A DNA stretch of 64,000 nucleotides from Qingshengfaniella alkalisoli. GTDB taxonomy: Bacteria > Pseudomonadota > Alphaproteobacteria > Rhodobacterales > Rhodobacteraceae. The translations under genes and the position numbers were made by a program. Below, piece by piece: positions 17,963 to 27,233 of the stretch (its first letter is position 1; every line of letters starts with the position of its first letter). The notes beneath the pieces were generated by a model that saw nothing but the letters and a program-made list of their open reading frames with translations, ran no database searches and was not told the origin of the DNA. The DNA lies in NCBI RefSeq assembly GCF_007855645.1, contig NZ_CP042263.1, positions 186,001 to 250,000 on the forward strand, read 5' to 3'.

Positions 17963-18877
17963 ATGGACGAAATCGAAGAAAGCGTTCTTTCAGCGATCCC
18001 GGCCGATGCGTTGCGACTGAACCTGACACGATCAACCATCAAGATGCAGCACTCCGCCAGTTGGTCCATCGACAAGACGAACTCGGTCGAAGACCTGATT
18101 ATCTGCCTGGATGGACGTGCGATCTATCTGATCGAGGGCGAAGAAATTCACCTTCATCCCGGCGATGCAATGCTCATTCCACGCGACACGCGCTTCGTTG
18201 GCTGGAACCCGTCCCCGGACACTTACACCGGTGTCGCACAACATTTCAGTCTGGAGATTTTCGGCCAGCACGATCTAATGTCGCAGATCAACCTGCGCAG
18301 GGCGGCTTCGCTCGGTCGTTGGGACACGCTGGAACCATTGGTGCGGTACTACCGCCAATCGGCGCCACCCAATTCGACGACCCTCGCGCAGCACCACATG
18401 TTCATGGTCCTTCTGATCCGGTTCATCGAGGACGCTTTCATCAGCTGGCGGTCACAGAAAGGTGGTCCTGTGCAGGCCGCTGATGCGTTGGACTTGTCGA
18501 TTACCTTGGCCGCAACGCAGATCAGCGCCGACCCGTTGCTTGACGGCCTGGCCGATCACGTGGTTGAGAACGCGCCCTACAACCCCGATTATTTCCAGCG
18601 CGAGTTCCGCAAAAAGATCGGCTGGACGCCGCGAAAGTTTCAGCAATTCAAACGGATGGAACGCGCCATGCATTTTCTGGAAAGCGGGCGGAACGTGAAG
18701 CAGACAGCTGCCGAAATAGGATATGCGGATGTCTATTACTTCTCGCGCATGTTCAAACGCTATGTCGGCACCAGCCCCACCGGATATGTGGAGGCCGTCC
18801 GCGAAGCGCGGGACGGCCCCTTTTTCCGTGGTGATGACGACGGAATCGTCCAGTACCCGATCGCACACAACGGCTGA
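17963..18877 (+). CDS. AraC family transcriptional regulator
   Basis: This is a regulator of 304 residues. The N-terminal half has a cupin sensor pattern (EGEEIHLHPGDAMLIPRDTRF near residues 75-98). The C-terminal quarter is the double helix-turn-helix of the AraC family (QTAAEIGYADVYYFSRMFKR, then VGTSPTGY). The start at 17963 is chosen for GGGGAAAG just upstream; an ATG 26 codons earlier also keeps the frame. It diverges from the importer-GH28-GH105 operon and ends 3 bp from kduD on the other strand. It is therefore the obvious candidate for a pectin-oligomer-responsive activator. The inducer is unknown. Confidence 0.9.
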   Translation: MDEIEESVLSAIPADALRLNLTRSTIKMQHSASWSIDKTNSVEDLIICLDGRAIYLIEGEEIHLHPGDAMLIPRDTRFVGWNPSPDTYTGVAQHFSLEIFGQHDLMSQINLRRAASLGRWDTLEPLVRYYRQSAPPNSTTLAQHHMFMVLLIRFIEDAFISWRSQKGGPVQAADALDLSITLAATQISADPLLDGLADHVVENAPYNPDYFQREFRKKIGWTPRKFQQFKRMERAMHFLESGRNVKQTAAEIGYADVYYFSRMFKRYVGTSPTGYVEAVREARDGPFFRGDDDGIVQYPIAHNG

Positions 18878-18880
18878 TCT

Positions 18881-19624
18881 TTACCGCGCGAGCCACCCTC
18901 CATCCACGGGCAAGGTCGTGCCGTGGACATATTTGGCCGCCTCGCTGGCAAGAAACACCGCAGCGCCACCGATGTCTGACGGATCACCCCAACGACCTGC
19001 CGGGATACGGTCCAGGATCGCCTTGTTCCTGTCAGGATCATCTCGCAGAGCCTGCGTATTGTTCGTGGCGATGTAGCCCGGCGCAATTGCATTGACGTTG
19101 ATATGCTTGCCTGCCCATTCGCAGGCCAGCAGACGGGTCAGCCCCATCACGCCGCTCTTGGACGAAGTGTAGGACGCGACCCTGATGCCACCCTGGTAGG
19201 ACAGCATGGACGCGATATTGATGATCCGCCCCTGCCCTTTTCGCGCAAGCGCGGCACGTGCAAAGGCTTGAGACAGGAAGAACACCGCCTTGATGTTGAC
19301 GTCCATCACCTCGTCCCAGTCAGCTTCGCTGAAATCCAACGCGTCTGCACGACGGATGATCCCTGCATTATTGACCAACACATCGACCCGTTCGCGTTCG
19401 GCGATCTCAGCGAATTGGGCAGCGGCGGCCATCGGATCCGACAGGTCCAGCGTCACACCGGACCCGCGTTCGCCGGTCAGCGCCAATGTCTCGGCCATCG
19501 ACGAACGGCCCGCGCACAGAACCCGAGCACCTGCATCAGAGAGCGAGACGGCAATCGCCTGCCCGATGCCTGTATTTGCGCCGGTGACAAGGGCTGTCCG
19601 GCCGGAAAGATCGAACAGGCTCAT
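18881..19624 (-). CDS. kduD: 2-dehydro-3-deoxy-D-gluconate 5-dehydrogenase (KduD)
   Basis: This is a short-chain dehydrogenase of 247 residues with the NAD-binding motif TGANTGIG, NNAG, and the catalytic YTSSK tetrad segment. Closing features match KduD: IAPGYIATNNTQALRDD and LPVDGGWLAR. It reduces 2,5-diketo-3-deoxygluconate to 2-keto-3-deoxygluconate (KDG) in pectin breakdown. Its start overlaps the stop of kduI by 4 bp (ATGA). Together they process the uronate released by the GH105 enzyme encoded about 7 kb away. Confidence 0.93.
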   Translation of the reverse strand: MSLFDLSGRTALVTGANTGIGQAIAVSLSDAGARVLCAGRSSMAETLALTGERGSGVTLDLSDPMAAAAQFAEIAERERVDVLVNNAGIIRRADALDFSEADWDEVMDVNIKAVFFLSQAFARAALARKGQGRIINIASMLSYQGGIRVASYTSSKSGVMGLTRLLACEWAGKHINVNAIAPGYIATNNTQALRDDPDRNKAILDRIPAGRWGDPSDIGGAAVFLASEAAKYVHGTTLPVDGGWLAR

Positions 19625-20445
19625 TTCATTGACCCGATTTCGACCATCTCGACATCTGTATAATCAATGTTGTCGCCGCCCATCGCCCAGATGAAGGAGT
19701 AATTGGCCGTGCCCGCGCCGGAATGGATAGACCAGCTCGGCGAAATCACCGCCTGATGGTTGGCCATCACAACATGGCGTGTTTCCTGAGCCTCGCCCAT
19801 GAAATGGAAAACGCGCTGATCTTCGGGCACATCGCGGTAGAAGTACACTTCCGAACGCCTGTCGTGCAAATGCGCAGGCATCGTGTTCCAGATCGATCCC
19901 GGTGCAAGTTTCGTGAAACCCATGACCAACTGGCAGGTTTCCAGAACATCGGGGTGGATGAACTGGTAGATGGTGCGTTCGTTGCAGCCTTCTTTCGACC
20001 CGAGATCGACAGAGGCAGCGTCAGAAATACGGATATGCTTTGCTGGAAGAGGGCGGTGCGCCGGTGTCGAAATCAGGTAGAACCGCGCTTCGCCACCAAA
20101 TGTAATCGCGCCCGCGCCCTGCCCCAGATACAGCATGTCTCCGTCGCCTAGCATATAGCTTTCGCCTCCGGCTGCCACTGTGCCTTTCCCGTGCACGCAC
20201 GCGATGCCGATTTCACGACGATCCAGCAGGCTTTCCGTGCCGGCCTCCGCGACCTTGTCGAGCACCACCTCGGCCCTCTCGGTTTCGACCCCGCCCACGA
20301 TCATCCGGTCATGATGCGAATAAACCAGGCGAATGACGCCAGCGCTGAACAGATCGTCGATCAGGAAATGCTCACGCAGTTGCGTCGTGTCCATACGCTT
20401 GACTAAATCGGGATGGGCCGGATGGCGGGTATCGGTTTTCATCAT
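19621..20445 (-). CDS. kduI: 5-dehydro-4-deoxy-D-glucuronate isomerase (KduI)
   Basis: This is a cupin-type isomerase of 274 residues, the normal KduI length. It has the zinc-binding segment PAHLHDRRSEVYFY in the C-terminal half and the typical N-terminus RHPAHPDLVKRMDTTQLREHF. It converts 5-keto-4-deoxyuronate to 2,5-diketo-3-deoxygluconate, which KduD then reduces. AAGGA lies 7 bases before the first ATG. It sits between kduD and a TRAP transporter on the same strand, 29 bp after the DctM stop, so all five genes could be one operon. Confidence 0.95.
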   Translation of the reverse strand: MMKTDTRHPAHPDLVKRMDTTQLREHFLIDDLFSAGVIRLVYSHHDRMIVGGVETERAEVVLDKVAEAGTESLLDRREIGIACVHGKGTVAAGGESYMLGDGDMLYLGQGAGAITFGGEARFYLISTPAHRPLPAKHIRISDAASVDLGSKEGCNERTIYQFIHPDVLETCQLVMGFTKLAPGSIWNTMPAHLHDRRSEVYFYRDVPEDQRVFHFMGEAQETRHVVMANHQAVISPSWSIHSGAGTANYSFIWAMGGDNIDYTDVEMVEIGSMK

Positions 20446-20474
20446 TGTTACGTCCTTTCATGTGAAGCTGCGGA

Positions 20475-21758
20475 TCAGCCTCCTTGCAACAACCCCGGCA
20501 GGAACATGGAGAACGCCGGAACATAGGTGACCAAGAGAAGGGCCACGAGAATCGCCAGATAGAATGGCCATATCGTCTTGACAGCATGTTCCATTTTCAC
20601 GCCGCCAACGACGCAGCCCACGAACAGACAGGCACCGACCGGCGGCGTGCATAGTCCCAGCCCCAGATTCATCATCAGGATCACACCGAACTGGATCGGA
20701 TCCATGCCAAGGCTTTGCGCGACAGGCAGGAAGATCGGGGTGCAGATCAGGATAAGCGCGGCCATATCCATGATCATGCCCAGAACCAGCAAGATCGCGT
20801 TCAGCATCAGCAGGATGATGATCGGATTTTCGGAAACCATGGTGACCGCGCCCGCAAGCAGCTCCGGCACGCGGTAAATGGCCAGCAGATAGGCAAAACC
20901 CGACGCAGTCGCGACCAGCAGCATGACCAAGGCCGTCGTCCGCACAGAAACATAGACCGCGCGTCGGAAACCATCCCAGGTCAGTTCGCGGTAGACCAGC
21001 GTCGTGACCACAATGGCATAGATCGCGCCGAACGCGCCGGACTCCGTCACCGTCATCACGCCTGACAACACTCCGCCCACGATGATCACAGCGGTCATCA
21101 GCCCGGGAATCGCGATCAGGAAGCTGCGCAACAGCGCACCCCAGCCGGGAAATGTCTCGGCCGGATAGCCGCGCTTGACCGCGACGACATACGCAACAGC
21201 GCCAAGGCACAGGCACATCAGAATGCCCGGAATGATCCCGGCGATGAACAGGTTCGACACCGACACGCCGCCTGCGGCCACCGCATAAAGGATCATGTTG
21301 TGGCTGGGTGGAATAACGACCCCCGCCACCGATGACGTGACAGTCACGTTCACCGCATAGTCGGGATCATATCCCTTTTCCTTCATCACCGGCATCAGGA
21401 TCGACCCCAGCGCGGATGTATCCGCAACTGCAGATCCGGAAATCCCGCCGAACAACATGGATGAAGCGACATTCACCACGCCCAGGCCACCGCGCATGCT
21501 GCCCACCGCGCTGGACGCCAGCCTGACCAGCCGCGTGGCAATGCCGCCCTGCATCATCAGCTCGCCCGCAAAAATGAAGAACGGGATCGCCAGCAAGGAA
21601 AAGACGGAGATACCTGAAAGAATACGCTGGAACCCGATGAAAAGCGGCAGACCCTCGTACAGAAACCCGCCAACGGTCGCGAGCCCCAGCGCGAAGGCCA
21701 CGGGCATTCCCGAAATCAGCCCCAGCGCAAACAGTCCGAACAGAATGGACAACCCCAT
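20475..21758 (-). CDS. dctM: TRAP transporter large permease subunit (DctM family)
   Basis: This is a channel subunit of 427 residues with about twelve hydrophobic segments and the hallmarks FGGISGSAVADTSALGS, VIPPSHNMILYAV and CTPPVGACLFVG. Two candidate starts are 6 bp apart. GGAGG is only one base from the first ATG but seven bases from the second, so the second (21758) is chosen; it overlaps the dctQ stop as TGATG. Linkage to kduID suggests that it imports a uronate, for example galacturonate or an unsaturated uronate. Confidence 0.93.
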   Translation of the reverse strand: MGLSILFGLFALGLISGMPVAFALGLATVGGFLYEGLPLFIGFQRILSGISVFSLLAIPFFIFAGELMMQGGIATRLVRLASSAVGSMRGGLGVVNVASSMLFGGISGSAVADTSALGSILMPVMKEKGYDPDYAVNVTVTSSVAGVVIPPSHNMILYAVAAGGVSVSNLFIAGIIPGILMCLCLGAVAYVVAVKRGYPAETFPGWGALLRSFLIAIPGLMTAVIIVGGVLSGVMTVTESGAFGAIYAIVVTTLVYRELTWDGFRRAVYVSVRTTALVMLLVATASGFAYLLAIYRVPELLAGAVTMVSENPIIILLMLNAILLVLGMIMDMAALILICTPIFLPVAQSLGMDPIQFGVILMMNLGLGLCTPPVGACLFVGCVVGGVKMEHAVKTIWPFYLAILVALLLVTYVPAFSMFLPGLLQGG

Positions 21759-22282
21759 CAACATACCTCCGCCGGGTCTTGCCCGCGCATCAACGCGACA
21801 AGATGGCAACACGAAAAGAGAACCGTCAGCACACCGCAGATGACCATCGGAACGGCCCGCCAGCCCTCGGCAATGCCCAGCATGGGAATGCGACGCGCCC
21901 AGGTGCCGCTGGCCAGTCCCCAACCCTGCCAAGCGAGGCAGGCACCGAAGATGATCATGCCAATAACCGCCAGCCAGTAGAGCAACCTGCGGATCGGCGG
22001 CGGTAACGCCTCGCGGATGAAATCGACCGACAAATGCGCGCGCGTCCACACACCGGCCGCAGCACCGAGGAACGTGATCCAGACGACCAGCAACAGCGCC
22101 AACTGTTCTACCCAGGTCGGCGTGTCGTTCAGCACATAGCGCCCGAAGACGAGCCAGCCGAAAATCGAAATGAGCGTGACCAATTGGAGCCCGGCCACAA
22201 CCATGCAGGCGAACGCCGCAAGATCGAAAAACCGCAGCACCGGATGTCGGCTCGGTGGCGGGATCAGTTCCGCAAAACTCAT
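21758..22282 (-). CDS. dctQ: TRAP transporter small membrane subunit (DctQ family)
   Basis: This is a protein of 174 residues with four hydrophobic segments and a WVEQLALLLVVWITFLGAA stretch typical of DctQ. It pairs with the DctM encoded directly downstream, sharing one base. It lies 54 bp after the binding-protein gene, and the gap contains a strong hairpin. Confidence 0.88.
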   Translation of the reverse strand: MSFAELIPPPSRHPVLRFFDLAAFACMVVAGLQLVTLISIFGWLVFGRYVLNDTPTWVEQLALLLVVWITFLGAAAGVWTRAHLSVDFIREALPPPIRRLLYWLAVIGMIIFGACLAWQGWGLASGTWARRIPMLGIAEGWRAVPMVICGVLTVLFSCCHLVALMRGQDPAEVC

Positions 22283-22301
22283 GATGGTTCCTGAATCAGA
22301 A

Positions 22302-22326
22302 CGCCCGACCGAAAAACGGTCGGGCG
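22302..22326 (-). other. Intercistronic stem-loop after dctP
   Basis: CGCCCGACCG and CGGTCGGGCG form a perfect 10-bp stem with a 5-nt loop (UUUUU in the transcript) between dctP and dctQ. It probably shields or partly terminates the dctP message, giving more binding protein than permease. Confidence 0.6.
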
Positions 22327-22336
22327 ACAGCCATAC

Positions 22337-23323
22337 TTATTCCAGCGACTGGATATCCGTGATCAGGCTTTCCAGATCTGGATTCGCCGCGATGAAGTTC
22401 TCGTAAACCGGTCCCATCGCGTCCTGGAAAGGTTGCTTGTCTTCGATCTCGTTGATCTCGACACCCGCCTCCTCGACCTTGGCACGGCTGGCTTTCGAGC
22501 GCTCCGCCCAGAGTTCTCGCTGCACCACCGCCGCATCCATCGCTGCCTGCTTGATCGCCGCCTGATCTTCTTCGGACAATGTGTCCCATGCGGCCGTCGA
22601 CACACAGATGCATTCCGGGATGATCAGGTGCTCCGTGATGGAGTAGTAGCCTGCAACCTCGTAATGGTTCGTGCTTTCATAAGACGGATAGTTGTTCTCC
22701 GCCCCATCGATCACGCCAGTTTTCAGCGACTGGTAAACCTCTGAGAACGCCATCGGAGTAGCGTTGCCGCCCAACTCATCGACCATCTGGACATAAAGGT
22801 CGTTGTTCATGACGCGGAACTTCATACCCTCCACGTCGGCCGGAGTCATGATCGGCTTCTTCGTATTGTAGAAGCTCCGTGCGCCGCTGTCGAACCAGCT
22901 AAGAGCCACCAGCCCTTCTTCGGCCAGAGCGTCTGAGAAACGCTGACCAATTTCGCCGTCCATCGCGGCGTGCATTTGATCGACACTCCGGAAGATGAAC
23001 GGCAACGACAGCACATTGGTCGCTGGAACAATCTCGCCCATCGGTCCCATGTTGAAGTTCGCGAAGTCCAACCCGCCATTGCGTACCTGTTCGATTGCGT
23101 CAGGCTGGGAACCAAGAACGCCGTTGTGGAACACTTCAGGCTCCACACGCCCTTCCGTCACCTCAGCGACATCGGCGGCGAACTGATCCAGTGCGATACT
23201 GTTCGGATAGTCCTCCGGGTGAATGTTCCAGCCGCGCCAAGTCTCCGCCTGTGCGCCAGCCGAAACAGCGAGCGCCGCAACCGAAGACATTGCGAGCATC
23301 TTGATTGATTTCATCATTGTCAT
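22337..23323 (-). CDS. dctP: TRAP transporter substrate-binding protein (DctP family)
   Basis: This is a binding protein of 328 residues with a signal peptide ending at AGAQA near residue 26. The segment MTPADVEGMKFRVMNND contains the carboxylate-binding arginine of the family, and TGVIDGAENNYPSY is the matching helix. The first ATG at 23323 follows GGAGG by five bases; in-frame sequence upstream of it is in an AT-rich promoter-like region. As first gene of an operon with kduI and kduD it probably binds a pectin-derived uronate. A 9-bp inverted repeat lies 34-77 bp before the start. Confidence 0.93.
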   Translation of the reverse strand: MTMMKSIKMLAMSSVAALAVSAGAQAETWRGWNIHPEDYPNSIALDQFAADVAEVTEGRVEPEVFHNGVLGSQPDAIEQVRNGGLDFANFNMGPMGEIVPATNVLSLPFIFRSVDQMHAAMDGEIGQRFSDALAEEGLVALSWFDSGARSFYNTKKPIMTPADVEGMKFRVMNNDLYVQMVDELGGNATPMAFSEVYQSLKTGVIDGAENNYPSYESTNHYEVAGYYSITEHLIIPECICVSTAAWDTLSEEDQAAIKQAAMDAAVVQRELWAERSKASRAKVEEAGVEINEIEDKQPFQDAMGPVYENFIAANPDLESLITDIQSLE

Positions 23324-23662
23324 AGTCACCTCCCTGTACGTGGATCCCCACGAAACAAGATATGTATGACCACTTGCGCTCATGCATGTCAACATATCTT
23401 ATATCCAAGGTAAGGCTCGCAGAGGGTAAAGCTGCAAGATACCATGTTGATATTGCGCTACAAAATGACGGAAGGCAGAAATAGCTCCCTCCCAAACGCC
23501 CGGTGGTTACTATATTTACTTCGTTTCATCATACCAATTCTGCACACATAAGCACACTCTCGATTCGCAACGTGTCACTTTCAATTTTTTCCTAGACAGA
23601 AGTAATATTGTATTATTAATCTACAGGCAGCTGCATAAAGCAGCAGATTTGGGAGGTACAAT
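23324..23662. promoter_or_regulatory. AT-rich divergent promoter region between dctP and ytfQ
   Basis: This 339-bp stretch has no plausible gene and is much richer in A+T than its flanks, especially at 23500-23630. It must carry the promoters of both divergent transport operons. AGTAATATTGTATTATTAAT near 23600 holds candidate -10 elements for the + strand gene, but I cannot match a well-spaced -35. The inverted repeat at 23357-23400 is listed separately. Confidence 0.6.
23357..23400. promoter_or_regulatory. Candidate operator: AAGATATGT inverted repeat upstream of dctP
   Basis: AAGATATGT (23357-23365) is perfectly repeated in inverse as ACATATCTT (23392-23400), spanning 44 bp. Inside lie the related words ATGTATGAC and ATGCATGTC, 20 bp apart. 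It sits just upstream of the kdu-TRAP operon start. The regulator could be the AraC protein or the FadR-type protein encoded at 28.2 kb; the sequence alone does not decide. Confidence 0.4.
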
Positions 23663-24625
23663 ATGTCTAAACTTCACGCTCTTCTGGGCGCCACGGCGCT
23701 TGCTGCGGCGTCCTTCGCTGGAAGCGCCGCAATCAGTCAGACCATCGGTTTTTCACAGATCGGATCGGAATCAGGTTGGCGGGCTGCAGAAACGACCCTG
23801 ACGCATCAGGAAGCGGAAGCGCGCGGCATTGAACTGAAGTTTGCAGATGCACAGCAGAAGCAGGAAAACCAGATCAAGGCCCTGCGATCCTTCATCGCAC
23901 AAGGTGTCGATGCGATCCTGCTTGCACCAGTCGTTGCTACGGGCTGGGACTCGGTTCTCGAAGAAGCCAAGGAAGCGGAAATCCCGGTTGTCTTGCTTGA
24001 CCGCATGGTAGATTCATCTGATGATTTGTACCTGACGGCGGTCGGTTCGGACCTAGTTCATGAGGGTGAAGTTGCAGGCGAATGGCTTGTCGGCGCTGTC
24101 GGAGACGAACAGTGCAATGTCGTCGAGCTGCAGGGCACAACCGGATCATCCCCCGCCATTGATCGCAAAACCGGTTTCGAGAACGCGATCAGCGGGCATG
24201 ACAACATCTCGATCATCCGCAGCCAGACAGGCGACTTCACCCGCACCAAAGGCAAAGAAGTCATGGAGAGCTTTCTGAAAGCCGAAGGTGGCGGTGAAAA
24301 CATCTGCGCCCTCTACGCCCATAACGACGACATGGCTGTTGGTGCTATTCAGGCGATCAAGGAAGCAGGCCTGCAACCGGGCGAGGATATTCTGGTTGTG
24401 TCCATCGACGCTGTTCCGGACATCTTCCAGGCCATGGCGGCAGGCGAAGCCAACGCGACCGTTGAACTGACACCGAACATGGCGGGGCCTGCTTTCGATG
24501 CGCTCGATGCGTACCTGAAAGATGGCACAATGCCCGAGAAGTTCATCCAGACCGAGTCGAAGCTCTACACACAGGACGATGATCCACAGGCCGTGTACGA
24601 GCAGAAGAAAGATCTGGGTTACTGA
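23663..24625 (+). CDS. ytfQ: Sugar ABC importer, substrate-binding protein (YtfQ-like)
   Basis: This is a ribose-type (family 2) periplasmic binding protein of 320 residues. The signal peptide ends near SAAISQ. The mature start TIGFSQIGSESGWRAAETT and the segment NICALYAHNDDMAVGAIQAI match the YtfQ galactofuranose-binding branch. GGGAGGTACAAT precedes the ATG. It is the first gene of a complete four-gene importer. In E. coli, YtfQ binds galactofuranose and also arabinofuranose; relatives in alphaproteobacteria serve arabinose and galactose. No catabolic enzyme is encoded in this operon. Confidence 0.92.
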   Translation: MSKLHALLGATALAAASFAGSAAISQTIGFSQIGSESGWRAAETTLTHQEAEARGIELKFADAQQKQENQIKALRSFIAQGVDAILLAPVVATGWDSVLEEAKEAEIPVVLLDRMVDSSDDLYLTAVGSDLVHEGEVAGEWLVGAVGDEQCNVVELQGTTGSSPAIDRKTGFENAISGHDNISIIRSQTGDFTRTKGKEVMESFLKAEGGGENICALYAHNDDMAVGAIQAIKEAGLQPGEDILVVSIDAVPDIFQAMAAGEANATVELTPNMAGPAFDALDAYLKDGTMPEKFIQTESKLYTQDDDPQAVYEQKKDLGY

Positions 24626-24648
24626 TCAGTCACGCTTGAATGACACAG

Positions 24649-24678
24649 GCGAACGGCGTGAGTAACCGCGCCGTTCGC
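24649..24678 (+). other. Intercistronic stem-loop after ytfQ
   Basis: GCGAACGGCG and CGCCGTTCGC form a perfect 10-bp stem with a 10-nt loop between the binding-protein and ATPase genes. It belongs to the same pattern of post-binding-protein hairpins seen in five other operons here. Confidence 0.6.
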
Positions 24679-24696
24679 GAGCCATAGGAGTTGTCA

Positions 24697-26217
24697 TTGG
24701 TTGAGGGTATACCTCTCTTGGAGGCGCGGGCGCTGGTCAAAACATTTCCCGGCACACGCGCGCTGGACAAGGTCGATTTTACCCTGCGCGCGGGCGAAGT
24801 TCACGCGTTGCTAGGAGAAAACGGTGCTGGAAAATCCACGCTGATCAAATGCCTGACGGGCGCATATCGACGCGATGGTGGAGATATCCTGTTGGACGGG
24901 CAACCAATCGATCCGAAGGGCACGCTGGATGCGCAGGCACTTGGGATCGGGACCGTTTACCAAGAGGTCAATTTGCTGCCAAACTTGACGGTAGCGGAAA
25001 ACCTGCTGCTCGGTCACCAACCCAAACGGTTCGGCCTGATCGACACGCGCCGGATGAACCGAGAGGCGCGCGCCATACTGGACAAGTTCGGGCTGGACAT
25101 CGAGGTATCACACACGCTTGACAGCTATTCGGTTGCCATCCAGCAAATCATCGCGATCGCGCGGGCGACGGAACTGTCCGGAAAGGTGCTGATCCTCGAC
25201 GAACCAACCGCCAGCCTTGACGCGCAGGAAGTCGAGATGCTTTTCGGCGTGGTCCGAAAGCTGAAGGCTCGCGGATTGGGTATCATCTTCATCTCGCATT
25301 TTCTGGATCAGGTCTTTGCAATCAGCGACAGTATCACGGTTCTGCGCAACGGTCAGCATGTTGCCTCCGTAGACGCTGCAGGGATGGACCGTCTGCAACT
25401 GGTCAACATGATGCTCGGGCGTGAATTGAGCGAAACCGAGCGTACCCAGGGCAAATCTCTTCCCTCAGACGCACCGGTCGCACTTGAATTCCGCGAGTTC
25501 GGGAAACGCGGTCGCATCGACAAGTTCGACCTGACGATCAAACGCGGCGAGGTTGTGGGCGTGGCTGGCCTGCTCGGATCCGGCCGCACGGAAACTGCCG
25601 AAACCCTGTTTGGCGTAGCCGCACATGACAGCGGCAAAGCTATCAAGAACGGCGATCAGCTTGCCCTGAACAGCCCCCGAGATGCCATCGCTCATAGCTT
25701 CGGGTTCTGTCCCGAAGATCGTAAAGTGGATGGCATCATCGCCGATCTGTCCGTGCGTGAAAACATCGCGCTGGCCTTGCAGGCACGACGCGGATGGTCA
25801 CGGCCCATTCCCCGTCGAGAACAAACCAGCTTGGCCGAGAAATACATTCGCAGCCTCGATATCCGCACACCGAATGCGGAAAAACCGGTCGGCCAGTTGT
25901 CCGGTGGCAACCAGCAGAAGGTGATCCTGGCGCGCTGGATGGCAACAAATCCAGAGTTCCTGATCCTCGACGAACCCACGCGCGGGATCGATGTGGGCGC
26001 GCATGCAGAAATCATTCGACTGATTGAAGCCCTGTGCGAAGAAGGCATGTCGCTGCTGGTCATCTCTTCTGAACTGGATGAGCTGGTCGCCTACAGCCAC
26101 CGTGTCATTGTCCTGCGGGATCGGGCGCATGTCGCCGAACTGGTCGGCGAGGACATCACGACCGACAACATGGTGGCGGCGATCGCCTCACATGAGCGAA
26201 AGGAACATCACGCATGA
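24697..26217 (+). CDS. ytfR: Sugar ABC importer ATPase with two ATP-binding domains (YtfR-like)
   Basis: This is a tandem ATPase of 506 residues. Domain 1 has Walker A GENGAGKST; its signature is degenerate (LDSYSVAIQQIIAIARA). Domain 2 has a degenerate P-loop (GLLGSGRTE) but a complete LSGGNQQKVILARW signature and LDEPTRGIDVG. This asymmetric pattern is normal for ribose-type importers. The start is a TTG: AGGAG at 24686-24690 is six bases from the TTG at 24697, whereas an in-frame TTG at 24691 would touch it. It powers the two permeases encoded downstream, with 4-bp gene overlap. Confidence 0.93.
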   Translation: MVEGIPLLEARALVKTFPGTRALDKVDFTLRAGEVHALLGENGAGKSTLIKCLTGAYRRDGGDILLDGQPIDPKGTLDAQALGIGTVYQEVNLLPNLTVAENLLLGHQPKRFGLIDTRRMNREARAILDKFGLDIEVSHTLDSYSVAIQQIIAIARATELSGKVLILDEPTASLDAQEVEMLFGVVRKLKARGLGIIFISHFLDQVFAISDSITVLRNGQHVASVDAAGMDRLQLVNMMLGRELSETERTQGKSLPSDAPVALEFREFGKRGRIDKFDLTIKRGEVVGVAGLLGSGRTETAETLFGVAAHDSGKAIKNGDQLALNSPRDAIAHSFGFCPEDRKVDGIIADLSVRENIALALQARRGWSRPIPRREQTSLAEKYIRSLDIRTPNAEKPVGQLSGGNQQKVILARWMATNPEFLILDEPTRGIDVGAHAEIIRLIEALCEEGMSLLVISSELDELVAYSHRVIVLRDRAHVAELVGEDITTDNMVAAIASHERKEHHA

Positions 26218-27233
26218 ACGGCTCCGCCCTGTTTCGCCGTATCTTGCCGCAACTCCTGACGTTGGCTGCCGTACTGGCAATGGTCGCAATGGTGTTCCCC
26301 GGCTTCTTCGAAATCTCCATCGCCACCGGCCGTCTCTATGGCAGCCCCGTCGATATCCTGAACCGTGGCGCGCCGGTCGCTTTGCTGGCTATCGGCATGA
26401 CGCTGGTCATCGCGACCAGGGGGATCGACCTGTCCGTGGGTGCCGTCATGGCGATCAGCGGGGCAGTGGCTGCAGCAAGCATAACATCAGGACATAGCGT
26501 ATTCATTGCGATCCTGCTTGCGCTCGGTGCGGGGCTGCTTTGCGGGTTGTGGAACGGCATTCTGGTGGCCATTCTGAAAATTCAGCCCATCGTCGCGACG
26601 TTGATCCTGATGGTTGCCGGGCGAGGCATTGCCCAACTGATTACCGAAGGAGCCATCCTGACCTTCAACGATCCGGCTCTCTCCGCAGTCGGATCCGGCA
26701 CCCTGGCAACTGTGCCCATTCCAATTCTGATCTGGTTCGGAATGGCCCTACTGGCCACATTCATCGTACGCAGATCCGCCCTTGGCATGCTGATCGAGGC
26801 GGTCGGTATCAATCTTCGTGCCTCCGTTCTGGCGGGCCTGAACACACGCATCCTGTTGATCTCGGTCTATATGGTATCCGGGCTCTGTGCGGCGATCGCA
26901 GGCGTGATTGTTACTGCGGATATTAACGGCGCCGACGCGAACAACGCGGGTTTATGGCTGGAACTGGATGCAATCCTGGCGGTCGTGATAGGCGGAAATT
27001 CCTTGCTGGGCGGTCGCTTCTCCATCGTGGCGTCCCTGATCGGTGCGATGGTCATTCAATCCGTGAACACCGGGATCTTGCTGTCCGGCTTTCCGCCGGA
27101 GTTCAACCTCATCATCAAGGCCGCAATCATCCTCGTGATCCTCGTACTGCAATCTCCGCGTATTCGCGACGCCGTCCCGTCCTTGAGGCTGCTGTTCAGG
27201 AGACACCCGCAATCCAAGGAGGCCACGGAATGA
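26214..27233 (+). CDS. ytfT: Sugar ABC importer permease (YtfT-like)
   Basis: This is a membrane protein of 339 residues with about ten hydrophobic segments of the RbsC family. It includes GIDLSVGAVMAISGAV near residue 75 and the late GGNSLLGGRFSIVASLIGA motif. It overlaps the ATPase stop by 4 bp (ATGA) and the next permease start by 4 bp. Two distinct permeases in one operon is the YtfT/YjfF arrangement, in which they form a heterodimeric channel. Confidence 0.93.
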   Translation: MNGSALFRRILPQLLTLAAVLAMVAMVFPGFFEISIATGRLYGSPVDILNRGAPVALLAIGMTLVIATRGIDLSVGAVMAISGAVAAASITSGHSVFIAILLALGAGLLCGLWNGILVAILKIQPIVATLILMVAGRGIAQLITEGAILTFNDPALSAVGSGTLATVPIPILIWFGMALLATFIVRRSALGMLIEAVGINLRASVLAGLNTRILLISVYMVSGLCAAIAGVIVTADINGADANNAGLWLELDAILAVVIGGNSLLGGRFSIVASLIGAMVIQSVNTGILLSGFPPEFNLIIKAAIILVILVLQSPRIRDAVPSLRLLFRRHPQSKEATE

